This document shows positions 25,903-34,932 of a DNA stretch of 64,000 bases, piece by piece (the stretch's first letter is position 1; the number at the start of each line of letters is the position of its first letter). Made by a program: the position numbers and the translations under genes. A model generated the notes under the pieces. The model was given only the letters and a program-made list of their open reading frames with translations. It searched no databases and was not told the DNA's origin. Source of the DNA: Geobacter sp. UBA2189 (GTDB lineage Bacteria; Desulfobacterota; Desulfuromonadia; Geobacterales; Pseudopelobacteraceae); the NCBI GenBank assembly GCA_002328035.1, contig DCVL01000011.1, positions 10,121 to 74,120 of the forward strand, read 5' to 3'.

Positions 25903-26824
25903 CATGGGCGCGTGGATGAGCCTTATCATAAACCTCCAGAAGGCGATCAATTCCGACATGCGTGTATTTCTGAGTAGTTGAAAGCGATGCATGCCCCAGC
26001 AGTTCCTGAATGGAGCGGAGATCTGCCCCCCCTTCCAGCAGATGTGTTGCAAATGTATGACGTAAAGTATGGGGTGAGACTGAACGGAATGCAGAAAGGC
26101 CTGATGACCATTTTTTAATAACAGCGGCAACGGTTCTGCGATTTATCCTTTTTCCCTTTATCCCCAAGAACAGCGGGGCAGTATCATCAACCTGGAAACG
26201 TTCGGCAAGATACAGCTTCAATGCTGAAATAGCAGCGCTTCCGACAGGCACAATTCTCTCTTTGGAACCTTTACCCATGACCCTGACCATCTCTGAATGA
26301 ATATCAAGATCACAGATATCCAGTCCAGTAAGTTCTGAAACCCTCAACCCTGACGAATAGAGGAGTTCCAGCATAGCAATGTCACGTTTGTTTGAGGGTC
26401 TTTCATTTTCCTCGGCAACAGGAGCCTCAATCAACGTTACAACCTGATCTATATCCAGATGAAAAGGAAGTCGCTGCTCCCTCTTTGGAGTTGCTATGAG
26501 CTCTGCCGGATTAAAATCTATCTGCCCTGTTCGTAGCATCCATGTAAAAAAAGATCTTATGGCTGCCAATTTACGGCCAATGCTGCTCTTTGTGTAAGCA
26601 AGATTGGCGCCTTCTGTATTTGTATGACTCAGTCTTGAAAGATAGAGACGCAACAGCAGATGATCAAGTTTTGAAGCATCTGCTCCATCCCCTTTCTCCC
26701 TTCTAACAAATTCTACAAAATCGAGTAGATCAGAACGATATGCAGCTACGGTATTTGGAGACGCATTCCTTTGAGTCGCAAGAAATTCAATAAAAGCCGA
26801 TAACTTTAATGAGAGCTCTTCCAT
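25883..26824 (-). CDS. xerC: Tyrosine recombinase XerC/XerD type
   Basis: A 313-residue recombinase with an N-terminal SAM-like DNA-binding domain (~1-100; FIEFLATQRNASPNTVAAY) and a catalytic domain with all active-site residues: R161 (GLRVSEL), K185 (GKGSKE), H252 and R255 (HTLRHTF), H278 (GHASL) and nucleophile Y287 (KYTH). It resolves chromosome dimers at dif. Length, housekeeping neighbours and lack of any mobile-element features argue for XerC rather than a phage integrase. XerC and XerD cannot be separated by eye. Confidence 0.9.
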   Translation of the reverse strand: MEELSLKLSAFIEFLATQRNASPNTVAAYRSDLLDFVEFVRREKGDGADASKLDHLLLRLYLSRLSHTNTEGANLAYTKSSIGRKLAAIRSFFTWMLRTGQIDFNPAELIATPKREQRLPFHLDIDQVVTLIEAPVAEENERPSNKRDIAMLELLYSSGLRVSELTGLDICDLDIHSEMVRVMGKGSKERIVPVGSAAISALKLYLAERFQVDDTAPLFLGIKGKRINRRTVAAVIKKWSSGLSAFRSVSPHTLRHTFATHLLEGGADLRSIQELLGHASLSTTQKYTHVGIDRLLEVYDKAHPRAHEKKEGG

Positions 26825-26829
26825 TATAT

Positions 26830-27267
26830 TTATTTAAAATCGGGCAGGGGAGAGGTCAGCTTCCAACCTTCTGCAATATCAGGCTCGGCAGGATTTTCTT
26901 CGTTAAAAACCCAGGTTTGATGATCTGTCAGAGTTTTAAGCCTGTTATCAGGCATTATGTAGTAATCAAACTCCACAGTGGCTTCAGCTTTTTTTTGCTC
27001 AGGCAGGCATTGATGCGCCAGAATACGGTAATCAGCAAAAGATACGGATCTGCGACGTAAAGATTCTGCAGCCCTGTTGTACTCTGCTCGCTGCCTGGAA
27101 TCAACAAACAGCATGGATGTTTTTTCCGCCTCCTGCCAACGTATCATCCGGCTATACTGCTTGATCATCTTATCGCAATCCTCTTTACGATTCATATTTT
27201 TGTAGGCAGCACAGCCACTGAACATGACAGGAAGTACTAGCAATAAAGCACAGTTTCTAAGGTTCAT
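26830..27267 (-). CDS. Predicted lipoprotein, unknown function
   Basis: A 145-residue protein beginning MNLRNCALLLVLPVMFSGC, a lipoprotein signal with the lipobox FSGC (Cys19). The remaining ~125 residues are polar, helical at first (NRKEDCDKMIKQYSRM) and strand-rich later, with FNEENPAEPDIAEGWKL near the end. The ATG at 27267 is chosen because AAGGAG sits 9 bp upstream and the signal begins there; a longer frame upstream lacks a signal. It lies 5 bp upstream of xerC on the same strand, so the two are probably co-transcribed. Confidence 0.72.
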   Translation of the reverse strand: MNLRNCALLLVLPVMFSGCAAYKNMNRKEDCDKMIKQYSRMIRWQEAEKTSMLFVDSRQRAEYNRAAESLRRRSVSFADYRILAHQCLPEQKKAEATVEFDYYIMPDNRLKTLTDHQTWVFNEENPAEPDIAEGWKLTSPLPDFK

Positions 27268-27352
27268 CTGTTTAGCTCCTTTTATTCGGGCTGTTGTATC
27301 ACCAGCAATTTTGGGGTATAAGAAAAAACATTCCGTACTACAAAGGATCTTC

Positions 27353-27955
27353 ATGCTTCACAATCTGGTTCATTGGTTAATTGAAGCAATAGGCAACATG
27401 GGTTATCCGGGCATTTTTCTTCTGATGGCAATGGAAAGCTCTATCATTCCAGTTCCAAGCGAATTGGTCATGCCGCCGGCCGGATATCTTATCCATCAGG
27501 GACGGATGAGCTGGCTCCCCACAATTCTGGCCGGAAGTCTCGGAAGCCTTGCAGGCGCCTACGTGAACTACTTTGTCTCTCAGTTTCTCGGACGGCCGTT
27601 AATTCTTAAATATGGCCGCTATGTTCTTATACCTCCGGAAAAATTTCAACGGGTAGAACAGTTTTTTCTAAGACACGGGGAGATATCAACCTTTATCGGT
27701 CGTCTGTTGCCGGTTATTCGACATTTAATCTCAATCCCTGCCGGTGTTGCCGGCATGAACCACCTCCGTTTTTCACTCTACACCCTGCTTGGAGCTACTA
27801 TCTGGTGCAGCATCCTAACCTGGATAGGGTATGCCATCGGCCAAAATCAGGAACTTGTCATGGAATGGTCACACCGTGCTCTTTTATGGGTGATTCTGGC
27901 CAGTTGTGGGCTTATAGCCTGTTATATCTTGTGGCATCGACGCAGTGGGCATTAA
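27353..27955 (+). CDS. DedA-family membrane protein
   Basis: A 200-residue protein with about five hydrophobic segments. The DedA hallmarks are clear: GIFLLMAMESSIIPVPSE (~22-39), GSLAGAYVNYFVSQFLGRPL, and FIGRLLPVIRHLISIPAGVAGM (~110-131) with the conserved arginines. DedA proteins act in membrane homeostasis; several members recycle the undecaprenyl phosphate carrier or other phospholipids by flipping them. AAAGGA precedes the ATG. Divergent from the lipoprotein gene across 85 bp. Confidence 0.9.
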   Translation: MLHNLVHWLIEAIGNMGYPGIFLLMAMESSIIPVPSELVMPPAGYLIHQGRMSWLPTILAGSLGSLAGAYVNYFVSQFLGRPLILKYGRYVLIPPEKFQRVEQFFLRHGEISTFIGRLLPVIRHLISIPAGVAGMNHLRFSLYTLLGATIWCSILTWIGYAIGQNQELVMEWSHRALLWVILASCGLIACYILWHRRSGH

Positions 27956-27993
27956 AACGTAATAAGCCCTGAAAGGCAAAGGAAAAAAGCTAG

Positions 27994-28797
27994 ATGGAAA
28001 CCTTAAGAGCCGGACGGATTCATTACCTTGCACCAAAATTTGAAACCCAATCCCCTTTAACTATTCAGGGATTCACCACAAGACATGAAGGCGTTTCTCG
28101 CCCACCTTACAATTCACTAAACCTTGGTCTTAACACGGATGACTCACCACACAATGTCGAGGGAAACAGAAATCTCCTTAGCAGAACCTTTGGAATCAGC
28201 ATTGACAGGCTTGTAACTGTGCGGCAGAACCACGGGAGTGATATACTTGTAATCGACTCCCCAAATGATGATTTTTCCCATTTTCTCGGAATAGAGGCTG
28301 ATGCAATTATCACCAACCAGCCTGGAGTGATGCTCGGCATTACAGTCGCCGACTGTGTACCTATATTGCTTTTCGATCCTGTTAAAAAGGTTATTGCCGC
28401 AGTACATGCGGGTTGGCAGGGAACGGTGGCAAAAATCACGAACAAAGCTGTAGCAGGAATGACTAAAATCTTTGGCAGCAGAGAGAAAGATATAATGGCG
28501 GCAATAGGGCCATGCATTGGTTCATGCTGCTATGAGGTCGATCAACCTGTAAGGGATAGCTTTAAAGAACAGCCCGAGCTATGGGATGCCATTTCAGAAC
28601 CTAAAGGAAAAGACAAATGGCATCTGGATCTTGCGCTTGCAAACAGGATACAGCTTGAAGGGGCAGGAATTCCACTGACCTCTATCCAGACCGCAGGTCA
28701 ATGTGTCTGTTGTCTGAAGGAGCTCTATTTTTCATACCGTAGAGACAACGGTGAGACTGGACGTCAGATAGGCTTTATCATGCTTAAGGAGTCCTGA
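27994..28797 (+). CDS. pgeF: PgeF / YfiH-family multicopper-laccase-fold protein
   Basis: A 267-residue protein with the family signatures TTRHEGVSRPPYNSLNLG (~28-45), DCVPILLFD, the metal-binding VHAGWQGT (~137), GPCIGSCCYEV, and the end motif CVCCLKELYFSYRRD. Family members have purine nucleoside phosphorylase/adenosine deaminase activity, and in E. coli the protein keeps UDP-MurNAc peptide synthesis accurate (peptidoglycan editing factor). The stop TGA is directly followed by the ATG of the next gene. Confidence 0.9.
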   Translation: METLRAGRIHYLAPKFETQSPLTIQGFTTRHEGVSRPPYNSLNLGLNTDDSPHNVEGNRNLLSRTFGISIDRLVTVRQNHGSDILVIDSPNDDFSHFLGIEADAIITNQPGVMLGITVADCVPILLFDPVKKVIAAVHAGWQGTVAKITNKAVAGMTKIFGSREKDIMAAIGPCIGSCCYEVDQPVRDSFKEQPELWDAISEPKGKDKWHLDLALANRIQLEGAGIPLTSIQTAGQCVCCLKELYFSYRRDNGETGRQIGFIMLKES

Positions 28798-30330
28798 ATG
28801 CTTGCAAAGGTCTTTAGTGCTGCTGTCGTTGGGATTGAGGCGATTCTTGTTGATGTTGAGGTAGACATTGCCCAGGGGCTACCTCAATTTACAACTGTAG
28901 GTTTACCAGACGGCGCTGTTAAGGAAAGCAAGGAAAGAGTAAAAGCTGCTCTAAAAAATAGCGGGTATGAGCTGCCTCCACGTCGTATAACGGCAAATCT
29001 GGCTCCTGCAGATCTGAAAAAAGAAGGCTCCGCCTTTGATCTGCCAATCTCAGTAGGTATTCTGGCAGCTACAGGTATAATTACAGGCGATCGCCTTCTA
29101 CGTTATATACTTCTCGGTGAACTTTCTCTTGATGGCACTCTCAAGCCGGTGCATGGAGCCCTGCCTGTTGCCGTAGCTACACGCCTCGCAGGATTATCAG
29201 GTTTGATACTCCCTGTTGAAAATGCAGCGGAGGCTGCAGTAGTAGAGGGAATAGATATATTACCAGCAGCCACACTCTCGGATGTGGTAGGTTTTCTGAG
29301 AGGGGAAACAGATATAACCCCTGAAAAGATTGACCTACACCAGCTATTTGGCCGCCAAAATGAGCATTACGATGATTTTTGTGAGGTGCGCGGACAGGAT
29401 CACGCAAAACGTGCCATAGAAGTAGCTGCGGCAGGAAGTCACAATCTTCTGATGATAGGTCCACCTGGTTCAGGAAAGACCATGCTTGCCCGCCGTATAC
29501 CTTCGATACTCCCTCCACTTGAATTTGATGAAGCCATTGAGACAACAGCGGTTTTCAGCGTAAGTGGCCTTCTTGAATCCGGAAACCCACTGGTTACGAC
29601 CCGTCCGTTCCGAAGCCCCCATCATACCATCTCTGATGTCGGACTTATTGGGGGAGGAGCATCCCCAAAACCTGGAGAAGTTTCATTAGCGAATCACGGA
29701 CTTCTATTCCTTGATGAATTGCCGGAGTTCAAGAAAAACGCACTTGAGGTGCTGCGTCAGCCGTTAGAGGATGGTAAGGTTACCATATCCCGCGCATTGC
29801 AATCCCTGACCTATCCATCCCGTTTCATGCTGGTGGCCGCCATGAACCCTTGCCCCTGCGGCTATCTGGGAGATCCGGCTCATGCCTGTATCTGCACGCC
29901 CATAGCTATTAAACGCTACCGCTCGCGTATTTCTGGTCCGTTGCTTGACAGGATTGACTTGCATGTTGAGGTTCCGGCAGTAGCCTATCGTGACCTGTCC
30001 GACAGCCGTGAAACAGAATCCTCCGCTGTCATTGCAGCCAGAGTACAACAGGCGCGCCGGATCCAGCAAGAACGGTTCCGTGGGAGCAAGATCCACTGTA
30101 ACGCCCAGATGAACGCCCGCCTGATCAAGAAACACTGCGAACTTGACAGCGGCGGGCACCGGATGCTTGAGCTGGCCGGGGAAAAATTGGGGTTTTCCGC
30201 CCGCAGCTACTCCCGTATCCTCAAGGTGGCTCGCACCATTGCAGACCTGGCCGGTTCGGAGAACATCCGGGAGCACCACCTGGCTGAGGCGATCCAGTAC
30301 CGCAGCCTAGACCGGAAGGCCTCAATATGA
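28798..30330 (+). CDS. comM: ComM/YifB-family magnesium-chelatase-like AAA ATPase
   Basis: A 510-residue protein with an N-terminal Lon-like (ChlI) domain (~20-145), a central Mg-chelatase AAA domain with Walker A GPPGSGKTML (~220), the HHTISDVGLIGGGA loop, Walker B LLFLDELPEF, a zinc-like CPCGYLGDPAHACIC cluster, and a C-terminal Mg_chelatase_C domain. In ComM it is a hexameric helicase promoting branch migration during natural transformation; relatives occur widely in non-competent bacteria. Starts immediately after the pgeF stop. Confidence 0.93.
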   Translation: MLAKVFSAAVVGIEAILVDVEVDIAQGLPQFTTVGLPDGAVKESKERVKAALKNSGYELPPRRITANLAPADLKKEGSAFDLPISVGILAATGIITGDRLLRYILLGELSLDGTLKPVHGALPVAVATRLAGLSGLILPVENAAEAAVVEGIDILPAATLSDVVGFLRGETDITPEKIDLHQLFGRQNEHYDDFCEVRGQDHAKRAIEVAAAGSHNLLMIGPPGSGKTMLARRIPSILPPLEFDEAIETTAVFSVSGLLESGNPLVTTRPFRSPHHTISDVGLIGGGASPKPGEVSLANHGLLFLDELPEFKKNALEVLRQPLEDGKVTISRALQSLTYPSRFMLVAAMNPCPCGYLGDPAHACICTPIAIKRYRSRISGPLLDRIDLHVEVPAVAYRDLSDSRETESSAVIAARVQQARRIQQERFRGSKIHCNAQMNARLIKKHCELDSGGHRMLELAGEKLGFSARSYSRILKVARTIADLAGSENIREHHLAEAIQYRSLDRKASI

Positions 30331-30557
30331 AGCAAATTGTATCAATTGACTCAGACCATGTAAAATTGGACAGTTTTTTGAAGCTGGTCGGGGTGGTTAT
30401 GAGCGGCGGTGAAGCAAAAGAGATAATTCAGGATGGGCTTGTAACGGTAAATGGTGAGGTTGAAAAGCGGCGTGGACGTAAATTGTACCGGGGCGATCTG
30501 ATTGTGTTTGATGAAGCATACTTCTTTGTAATTGAGAAGGAAGAGACAAGATCATAA
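30327..30557 (+). CDS. S4-domain RNA-binding protein (YbcJ/YaaA-like)
   Basis: A 76-residue protein that is essentially one S4 domain: VKLDSFLKLVGVVMSGGEAK, then the hallmark loop IIQDGLVTVNGEVEKRRGRKL and GDLIVF. Small S4 proteins of this kind bind structured RNA, probably on the ribosome or its precursors. Its ATG overlaps the comM stop by 4 bp (ATGA), so translation is coupled. Confidence 0.88.
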   Translation: MKQIVSIDSDHVKLDSFLKLVGVVMSGGEAKEIIQDGLVTVNGEVEKRRGRKLYRGDLIVFDEAYFFVIEKEETRS

Positions 30558-30572
30558 AAAGGGGGAACCGCC

Positions 30573-31004
30573 ATGCTGGATGAATTCAAAAAATTTATTA
30601 TGAAGGGTAACGTGCTGGATCTGGCTGTTGGTGTCATTATCGGAGCCGCATTCGGCAAGATCGTAAACTCTGCGGTCAACGACATTATTATGCCTATAAT
30701 CGGTCTGGTTATGGGCAAGGTAGATTTCAGTAACCTGTTCATATCGCTATCAGACACCAGCTATCCTACAGTAGCTGCAGCAAAGGCCGCTGGCGTCCCT
30801 ACAATCAACTATGGAATTTTCATAAACAGTACTCTTGATTTTCTGATCATGGCTATTGTTATCTTCATTATTATAAAGGCAGCCAACAAAGCCCGTAAAG
30901 ATGAAGAACCGGCTCCTGCTCCTGTTACTCGCGAATGCCCGTTCTGCAGATCTCCTCTGCATGAGGAAGCAACGCGCTGTCCTAACTGCACCTCACAGCT
31001 CTAG
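30573..31004 (+). CDS. mscL: Large-conductance mechanosensitive channel with C-terminal zinc ribbon
   Basis: A 143-residue MscL. The N-terminal amphipathic helix and pore-lining TM1 (KGNVLDLAVGVIIGAAFGK, ~11-29) and TM2 (~88-107) are typical; the channel opens under membrane tension to release solutes during osmotic downshock. Unlike E. coli MscL, the cytoplasmic end replaces the usual helical bundle by a four-cysteine ribbon, C122-x2-C125 and C136-x2-C139, ending TSQL. GGGGGAACC is the ribosome-binding region. Confidence 0.94.
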   Translation: MLDEFKKFIMKGNVLDLAVGVIIGAAFGKIVNSAVNDIIMPIIGLVMGKVDFSNLFISLSDTSYPTVAAAKAAGVPTINYGIFINSTLDFLIMAIVIFIIIKAANKARKDEEPAPAPVTRECPFCRSPLHEEATRCPNCTSQL

Positions 31005-31018
31005 CTTTTGATATCAGG

Positions 31019-32761
31019 ATGGAGAGTAAAGGCCCTGTTATACTGCTTGATTCCTTTGTAGAGGGTCAATTCCACCATTCCTGGCGTTTTACCGGTCACA
31101 CTCGGACCATCTCGGCAATGAGACTGGATGAAGTCGTTCCGGTACTTGCTGAAGCAGAATCATCAACAGAATCAGGGATGTACGCAGTCGGGTTTGTGGA
31201 ATATGAAGCTGCCCATGCATTTAACAGCCATCTGCCTCTCCTGCCACAAGATGAGACTCTGCCACTTGCCTGGTTTGCCATATTCAGAGAACGCCACGCT
31301 GTTCAGGGCGGATACGGAATAGCATCATCTCCGTTCAAACAGTTCAACCTTTCTCCCCTTCTCGCTAAAACTGAATATAACAATGCAGTATCTCATATTC
31401 ATGCCGCAATTGCCGCTGGAGAAACATATCAGATCAACTACACTTTCCCACTCCACGGCCGGTTTAACGGGGATCCACTACCCCTCTACTACAAACTTTT
31501 GGAGGCTCAACGCCCCGCGTTTGGAGCCTTTATGGAGATCGGCACGCACTCCCTGATCTCCTGCTCGCCTGAACTGTTTTTCAGTGTAAAAGATCGGCTG
31601 ATTACGACACGCCCGATGAAAGGGACTGCAAAACGTGGCCGTTTTCCAGAGGAAGACAGAATAGCTGCCAGAATGTTGTCCAGCTCAGCAAAGGAACAGG
31701 CTGAGAATCTGATGATAGTTGATCTGCTACGAAATGATCTTGGGAAGATTGCAGAAACAGGAACCATTAAGACAGAAAAACTGTTTGAGCTGGAACAGTA
31801 TCCAACGGTTTATCAGCTAACCTCCACAATAACCGCAAAACTACAACAACAAATTAGAATAATTGATATCTTTCGGGCAATGTTCCCATGCGGTTCGGTC
31901 ACCGGCACTCCCAAAAGACATAGCATGGATATCATCCGCCAGATTGAGCGGAAGCCAAGAGGGATCTATTGTGGCGCCGCAGGATATCTGGCTCCAGGGG
32001 GTGACGCCTGTTTCTCTGTATTGATACGAAGTTTACTACTTGAAAATAAGGACAGAACTATCAGCATGGGGGTAGGAAGTGGCATTACATGGGATTCAAT
32101 CGCAGAAGATGAATTTGCCGAGTGCATGAACAAAGCTGATTTTATTAAACAAGAAAAGAATGAGAGACTTCTTGAATCAATGCTTCTGGATAAAGGCAGC
32201 TATCCGAGGCTTGAGCGACACCTGGATAGGCTTTCATGGTCAGCCTCAAGAGTCGGATACGCTTTTGACCGTTGCCAGATAAGAGATAGCCTTTTGAAAC
32301 ATGCTGAAGATAAAGAAGGGGAGCGTAAGGTGAGACTCCTTTTAAGCCGTAATGGGATCTTTGGAATAGAATCATTTCCATTGAAAAAGGTAAAGGGTTC
32401 ATTAGGGCTTGCACTTGCCAAAACGGCTATGGATACCACAGATCTTTCCATCTATCTAAAGACAGAAAATCGTAAAAGATATGAGACCGCGCTACTTGAA
32501 TCTCCTGAGGCGGATGAAGTTTTGCTGTTCAACCTGAAAGGTGAACTGACCGAGGGAACCTTTACCAATCTGCTGCTTAAACTTAATGGCAAGCTGTACA
32601 CACCTCCCCTCTCCTGTGGTCTTTTACCAGGGATAATGAGACAGGAATTGCTCGAACAGGGATTAATAGAAGAGAAGATTCTCTATCCGAAAGACCTGGC
32701 GGATGCCGAAGAAATTTGGCTGATAAACAGTGTGCGGGGTATGCAAAAGGGTTATTTTTAA
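31019..32761 (+). CDS. pabB: Aminodeoxychorismate synthase I / aminodeoxychorismate lyase fusion
   Basis: A 580-residue bifunctional protein. Residues ~1-370 are a PabB-type chorismate-binding domain (YQINYTFPL, RPMKGTAKRG, MFPCGSVTGTPKRHSMDII, then GVGSGITWDS). Residues ~380-580 are a PabC-like class IV pyridoxal-phosphate aminotransferase-fold lyase (DEVLLFNLKGELTEGTFTN, LLPGIMRQELL). Together they turn chorismate (with ammonia from a PabA amidotransferase) into 4-aminobenzoate for folate. The usual KTG of anthranilate synthases is KTG-less here (KGT), as in PabB. pabA is not in the window. folC lies at 40.4 kb. Confidence 0.9.
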   Translation: MESKGPVILLDSFVEGQFHHSWRFTGHTRTISAMRLDEVVPVLAEAESSTESGMYAVGFVEYEAAHAFNSHLPLLPQDETLPLAWFAIFRERHAVQGGYGIASSPFKQFNLSPLLAKTEYNNAVSHIHAAIAAGETYQINYTFPLHGRFNGDPLPLYYKLLEAQRPAFGAFMEIGTHSLISCSPELFFSVKDRLITTRPMKGTAKRGRFPEEDRIAARMLSSSAKEQAENLMIVDLLRNDLGKIAETGTIKTEKLFELEQYPTVYQLTSTITAKLQQQIRIIDIFRAMFPCGSVTGTPKRHSMDIIRQIERKPRGIYCGAAGYLAPGGDACFSVLIRSLLLENKDRTISMGVGSGITWDSIAEDEFAECMNKADFIKQEKNERLLESMLLDKGSYPRLERHLDRLSWSASRVGYAFDRCQIRDSLLKHAEDKEGERKVRLLLSRNGIFGIESFPLKKVKGSLGLALAKTAMDTTDLSIYLKTENRKRYETALLESPEADEVLLFNLKGELTEGTFTNLLLKLNGKLYTPPLSCGLLPGIMRQELLEQGLIEEKILYPKDLADAEEIWLINSVRGMQKGYF

Positions 32762-32881
32762 AAACCTTCTTTAGCCGGTCTTAGCACAACCGAAAACCTC
32801 TGTTTCAGCAGATAATTAGAGCGATTGAACCTGTTAACAAATTATGTTAGCCTGCCTCAAAATAACCAGAGCGGAGTTTCC

Positions 32882-33739
32882 ATGTCTTTAGAATCATCCA
32901 AGGTTCAACCACTTATTGAGCATCTTACAGAACTTCGAAAACGCCTCATCATAATTGTTATTACAGTAGTAATAGGTATGGGATTTGCCTGGAACCTAGC
33001 GGATGATATTCTGGTATTCATGGAAAAACCATTAACCGGCACCACTTACCTTGATGCAGCAAAGCAGAGGGCTTATCTTTACCTTAAAGAACAGTTTCCA
33101 ACCATCTACAGTCGCGCAAACCTTGAAAAAGAACTGCACAAACCGGTCAAACAGCATTCACTCAACTACACCGCCCCCCTGGAACCTTTTTTCATGCAGT
33201 GTAAAATATCGGCTCTAGCCGGTTTTGTACTTGCTCTACCAGTTGTCTTTTATCAGATATGGGCATTCATAGCCCCGGGACTTACCCGAAACGAACGCCG
33301 ACTTGTTGTCCCGTTCATAACAGTTGCCAGCGTAGCATTCTGCATGGGAGCCATGTTTTTTCTTACAACCATCTGGCCGTTCATAATAAACTTCTCCTTA
33401 TCTTACGAGACCGAAGGCCTTAGAAGCTGGTTGTCACTTTCCTCTTACGTTGACTTTTGTCTACGCCTTATACTGCTCTTCGGAATTATAGCAGAACTCC
33501 CTGTCATAACCCTGATGCTTTCCAGATTCGGCCTTGTTTCATATCAGTTTCTGGCTCCAAAGCGAAAATACGCGCTCCTCATAAGTGCCATAATAGCGGC
33601 ATTTCACTCCGATCTGGTCACCATGTTTGTCATAATGATCCCTCTCTACCTTATGTATGAGGTAAGTGTATGGGTAGCTTTAATCTTCGGCAAGAAAAAG
33701 GCTGTAGCACCTGCTGAACCTGAATTGCAGAGTTCCTGA
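32882..33739 (+). CDS. tatC: Sec-independent protein translocase subunit TatC
   Basis: A 285-residue membrane protein with six helices. The cytoplasmic N-terminus LIEHLTELRKRLI contains the signal-binding residues, and the conserved PFFMQCKISALAGFVLALP and GLTRNERR loops are present. TatC recognises twin-arginine signal peptides and, with TatA/B, exports folded proteins. The loop after the first helix (~50-105) is longer than in E. coli. The ATG at 32882 is preferred to an upstream in-frame ATG (32825), which would add residues absent from the family. No tatA lies next to it. Confidence 0.92.
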   Translation: MSLESSKVQPLIEHLTELRKRLIIIVITVVIGMGFAWNLADDILVFMEKPLTGTTYLDAAKQRAYLYLKEQFPTIYSRANLEKELHKPVKQHSLNYTAPLEPFFMQCKISALAGFVLALPVVFYQIWAFIAPGLTRNERRLVVPFITVASVAFCMGAMFFLTTIWPFIINFSLSYETEGLRSWLSLSSYVDFCLRLILLFGIIAELPVITLMLSRFGLVSYQFLAPKRKYALLISAIIAAFHSDLVTMFVIMIPLYLMYEVSVWVALIFGKKKAVAPAEPELQSS

Positions 33740-33762
33740 TTCAGCGTACAAGGGAGACTTTT

Positions 33763-34854
33763 ATGGTCAAAAAGATAGGGATACTTACAGGCGGCGGAGA
33801 CTGTCCTGGCCTTAATGCTGTCATACGTGGCGTGGTAAAGAGCGCAATCCTGAGACATGGCTGGGAGGTTATCGGGATCAAGGACGGTTTTGACGGACTC
33901 TTAACCCTTAACAATGCAATTCCGCTTACTCTTGAAGCTGTCCGTGGCATACTTCCCCGTGGCGGCACCATACTTGGAACCACCAACAGGGGAAATCCAT
34001 TTTCCTACCCACTCAGGCAGTCTGACGGTTCATATATTCAGACCGATATTTCAGATCAGGTTATTGAAAATGCCAGAAATCTTGGTATTGACGCTTTGAT
34101 TGCGGTTGGTGGTGAAGGCTCGCTGAAGATTGCCCTCCAGCTTTCTCAAAAAGGGCTTCCGGTGGTTGGTGTCCCTAAAACCATTGATAATGACCTTGAT
34201 AAAACAGATGTCACCTTTGGCTACAACACAGCACTTGAAACAGCGACAGATGCACTGGACAAACTTCATACCACTGCAGAAAGTCACCACAGGGTTATGA
34301 TACTTGAGGTTATGGGACGATATGCAGGATGGATTGCACTTGAATCAGGTATTGCAGGTGGAGCGGACGTAATACTTATTCCTGAAATCCCTTTTGAACT
34401 TGAAAAGATCTGCACCTCCATAAAAGAACGAAAGGACAGAGGTGGCAACTTCAGCATAATTGTGGCAGCCGAAGGAGCCTTTCCGACAGGCGGAGATCGG
34501 GTCGTGGCAGAAGGAGCAACAGAGAGGTATACAATAGAGCGTCTGGGTGGAGTTGGTCAATTTGTAGCAAAGCAGATCGAGAAGTGCCTTGATATGGATG
34601 TAAGGGTAACGGTTTTGGGACACCTGCAACGCGGTGGTTCCCCAACCACCTTTGATCGTGCTCTTGGAAGCAGGTTTGGTGTAAGAGCAGTAGAGCTTGT
34701 TGAACAGGGTGATTTTGGCAAAATGGTGGCTCTACAGGGCAGAAAGATAGTTGCGGTTCCTATTGCCGATGCGACCAGAGAGCTTAAACAGGTCAATCCG
34801 GATGGTGAAATTGTGAGAGCAGCAGAATCATTGGGAATCATGATGGGAAGGTAA
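33763..34854 (+). CDS. pfkA: 6-phosphofructokinase
   Basis: A 363-residue phosphofructokinase: GGGDCPGLNAVIRGVV (phosphoryl-donor loop), GGEGSLKIA (~108), PKTIDNDLDKTD with the catalytic Asp (~130-141), MGRYAGWIA, and GHLQRGGSPT. The residue after the GGE motif is Gly, the ATP-type choice, while the Lys in PKTIDND is the one common in pyrophosphate-dependent enzymes; this mixed signature occurs in actinobacterial ATP-PFKs, so ATP is the more likely donor. GGGAG precedes the ATG. Confidence 0.92.
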   Translation: MVKKIGILTGGGDCPGLNAVIRGVVKSAILRHGWEVIGIKDGFDGLLTLNNAIPLTLEAVRGILPRGGTILGTTNRGNPFSYPLRQSDGSYIQTDISDQVIENARNLGIDALIAVGGEGSLKIALQLSQKGLPVVGVPKTIDNDLDKTDVTFGYNTALETATDALDKLHTTAESHHRVMILEVMGRYAGWIALESGIAGGADVILIPEIPFELEKICTSIKERKDRGGNFSIIVAAEGAFPTGGDRVVAEGATERYTIERLGGVGQFVAKQIEKCLDMDVRVTVLGHLQRGGSPTTFDRALGSRFGVRAVELVEQGDFGKMVALQGRKIVAVPIADATRELKQVNPDGEIVRAAESLGIMMGR

Positions 34855-34932
34855 TCAGCTTAAGAGGACTTGACAGGTCTTTTGAAGGAACTGTATAAAG
34901 ACTTGCAGCCATATCCTTTCAGGAGTCCCGTA

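Noticed and set aside
25883..26824. Phage or transposon integrase
   Set aside because: XerC/D length and motifs, housekeeping neighbours, no attachment site or other mobile genes.
29764..30279. Minus-strand frame opposite comM
   Set aside because: Shadow of a clear AAA ATPase gene.
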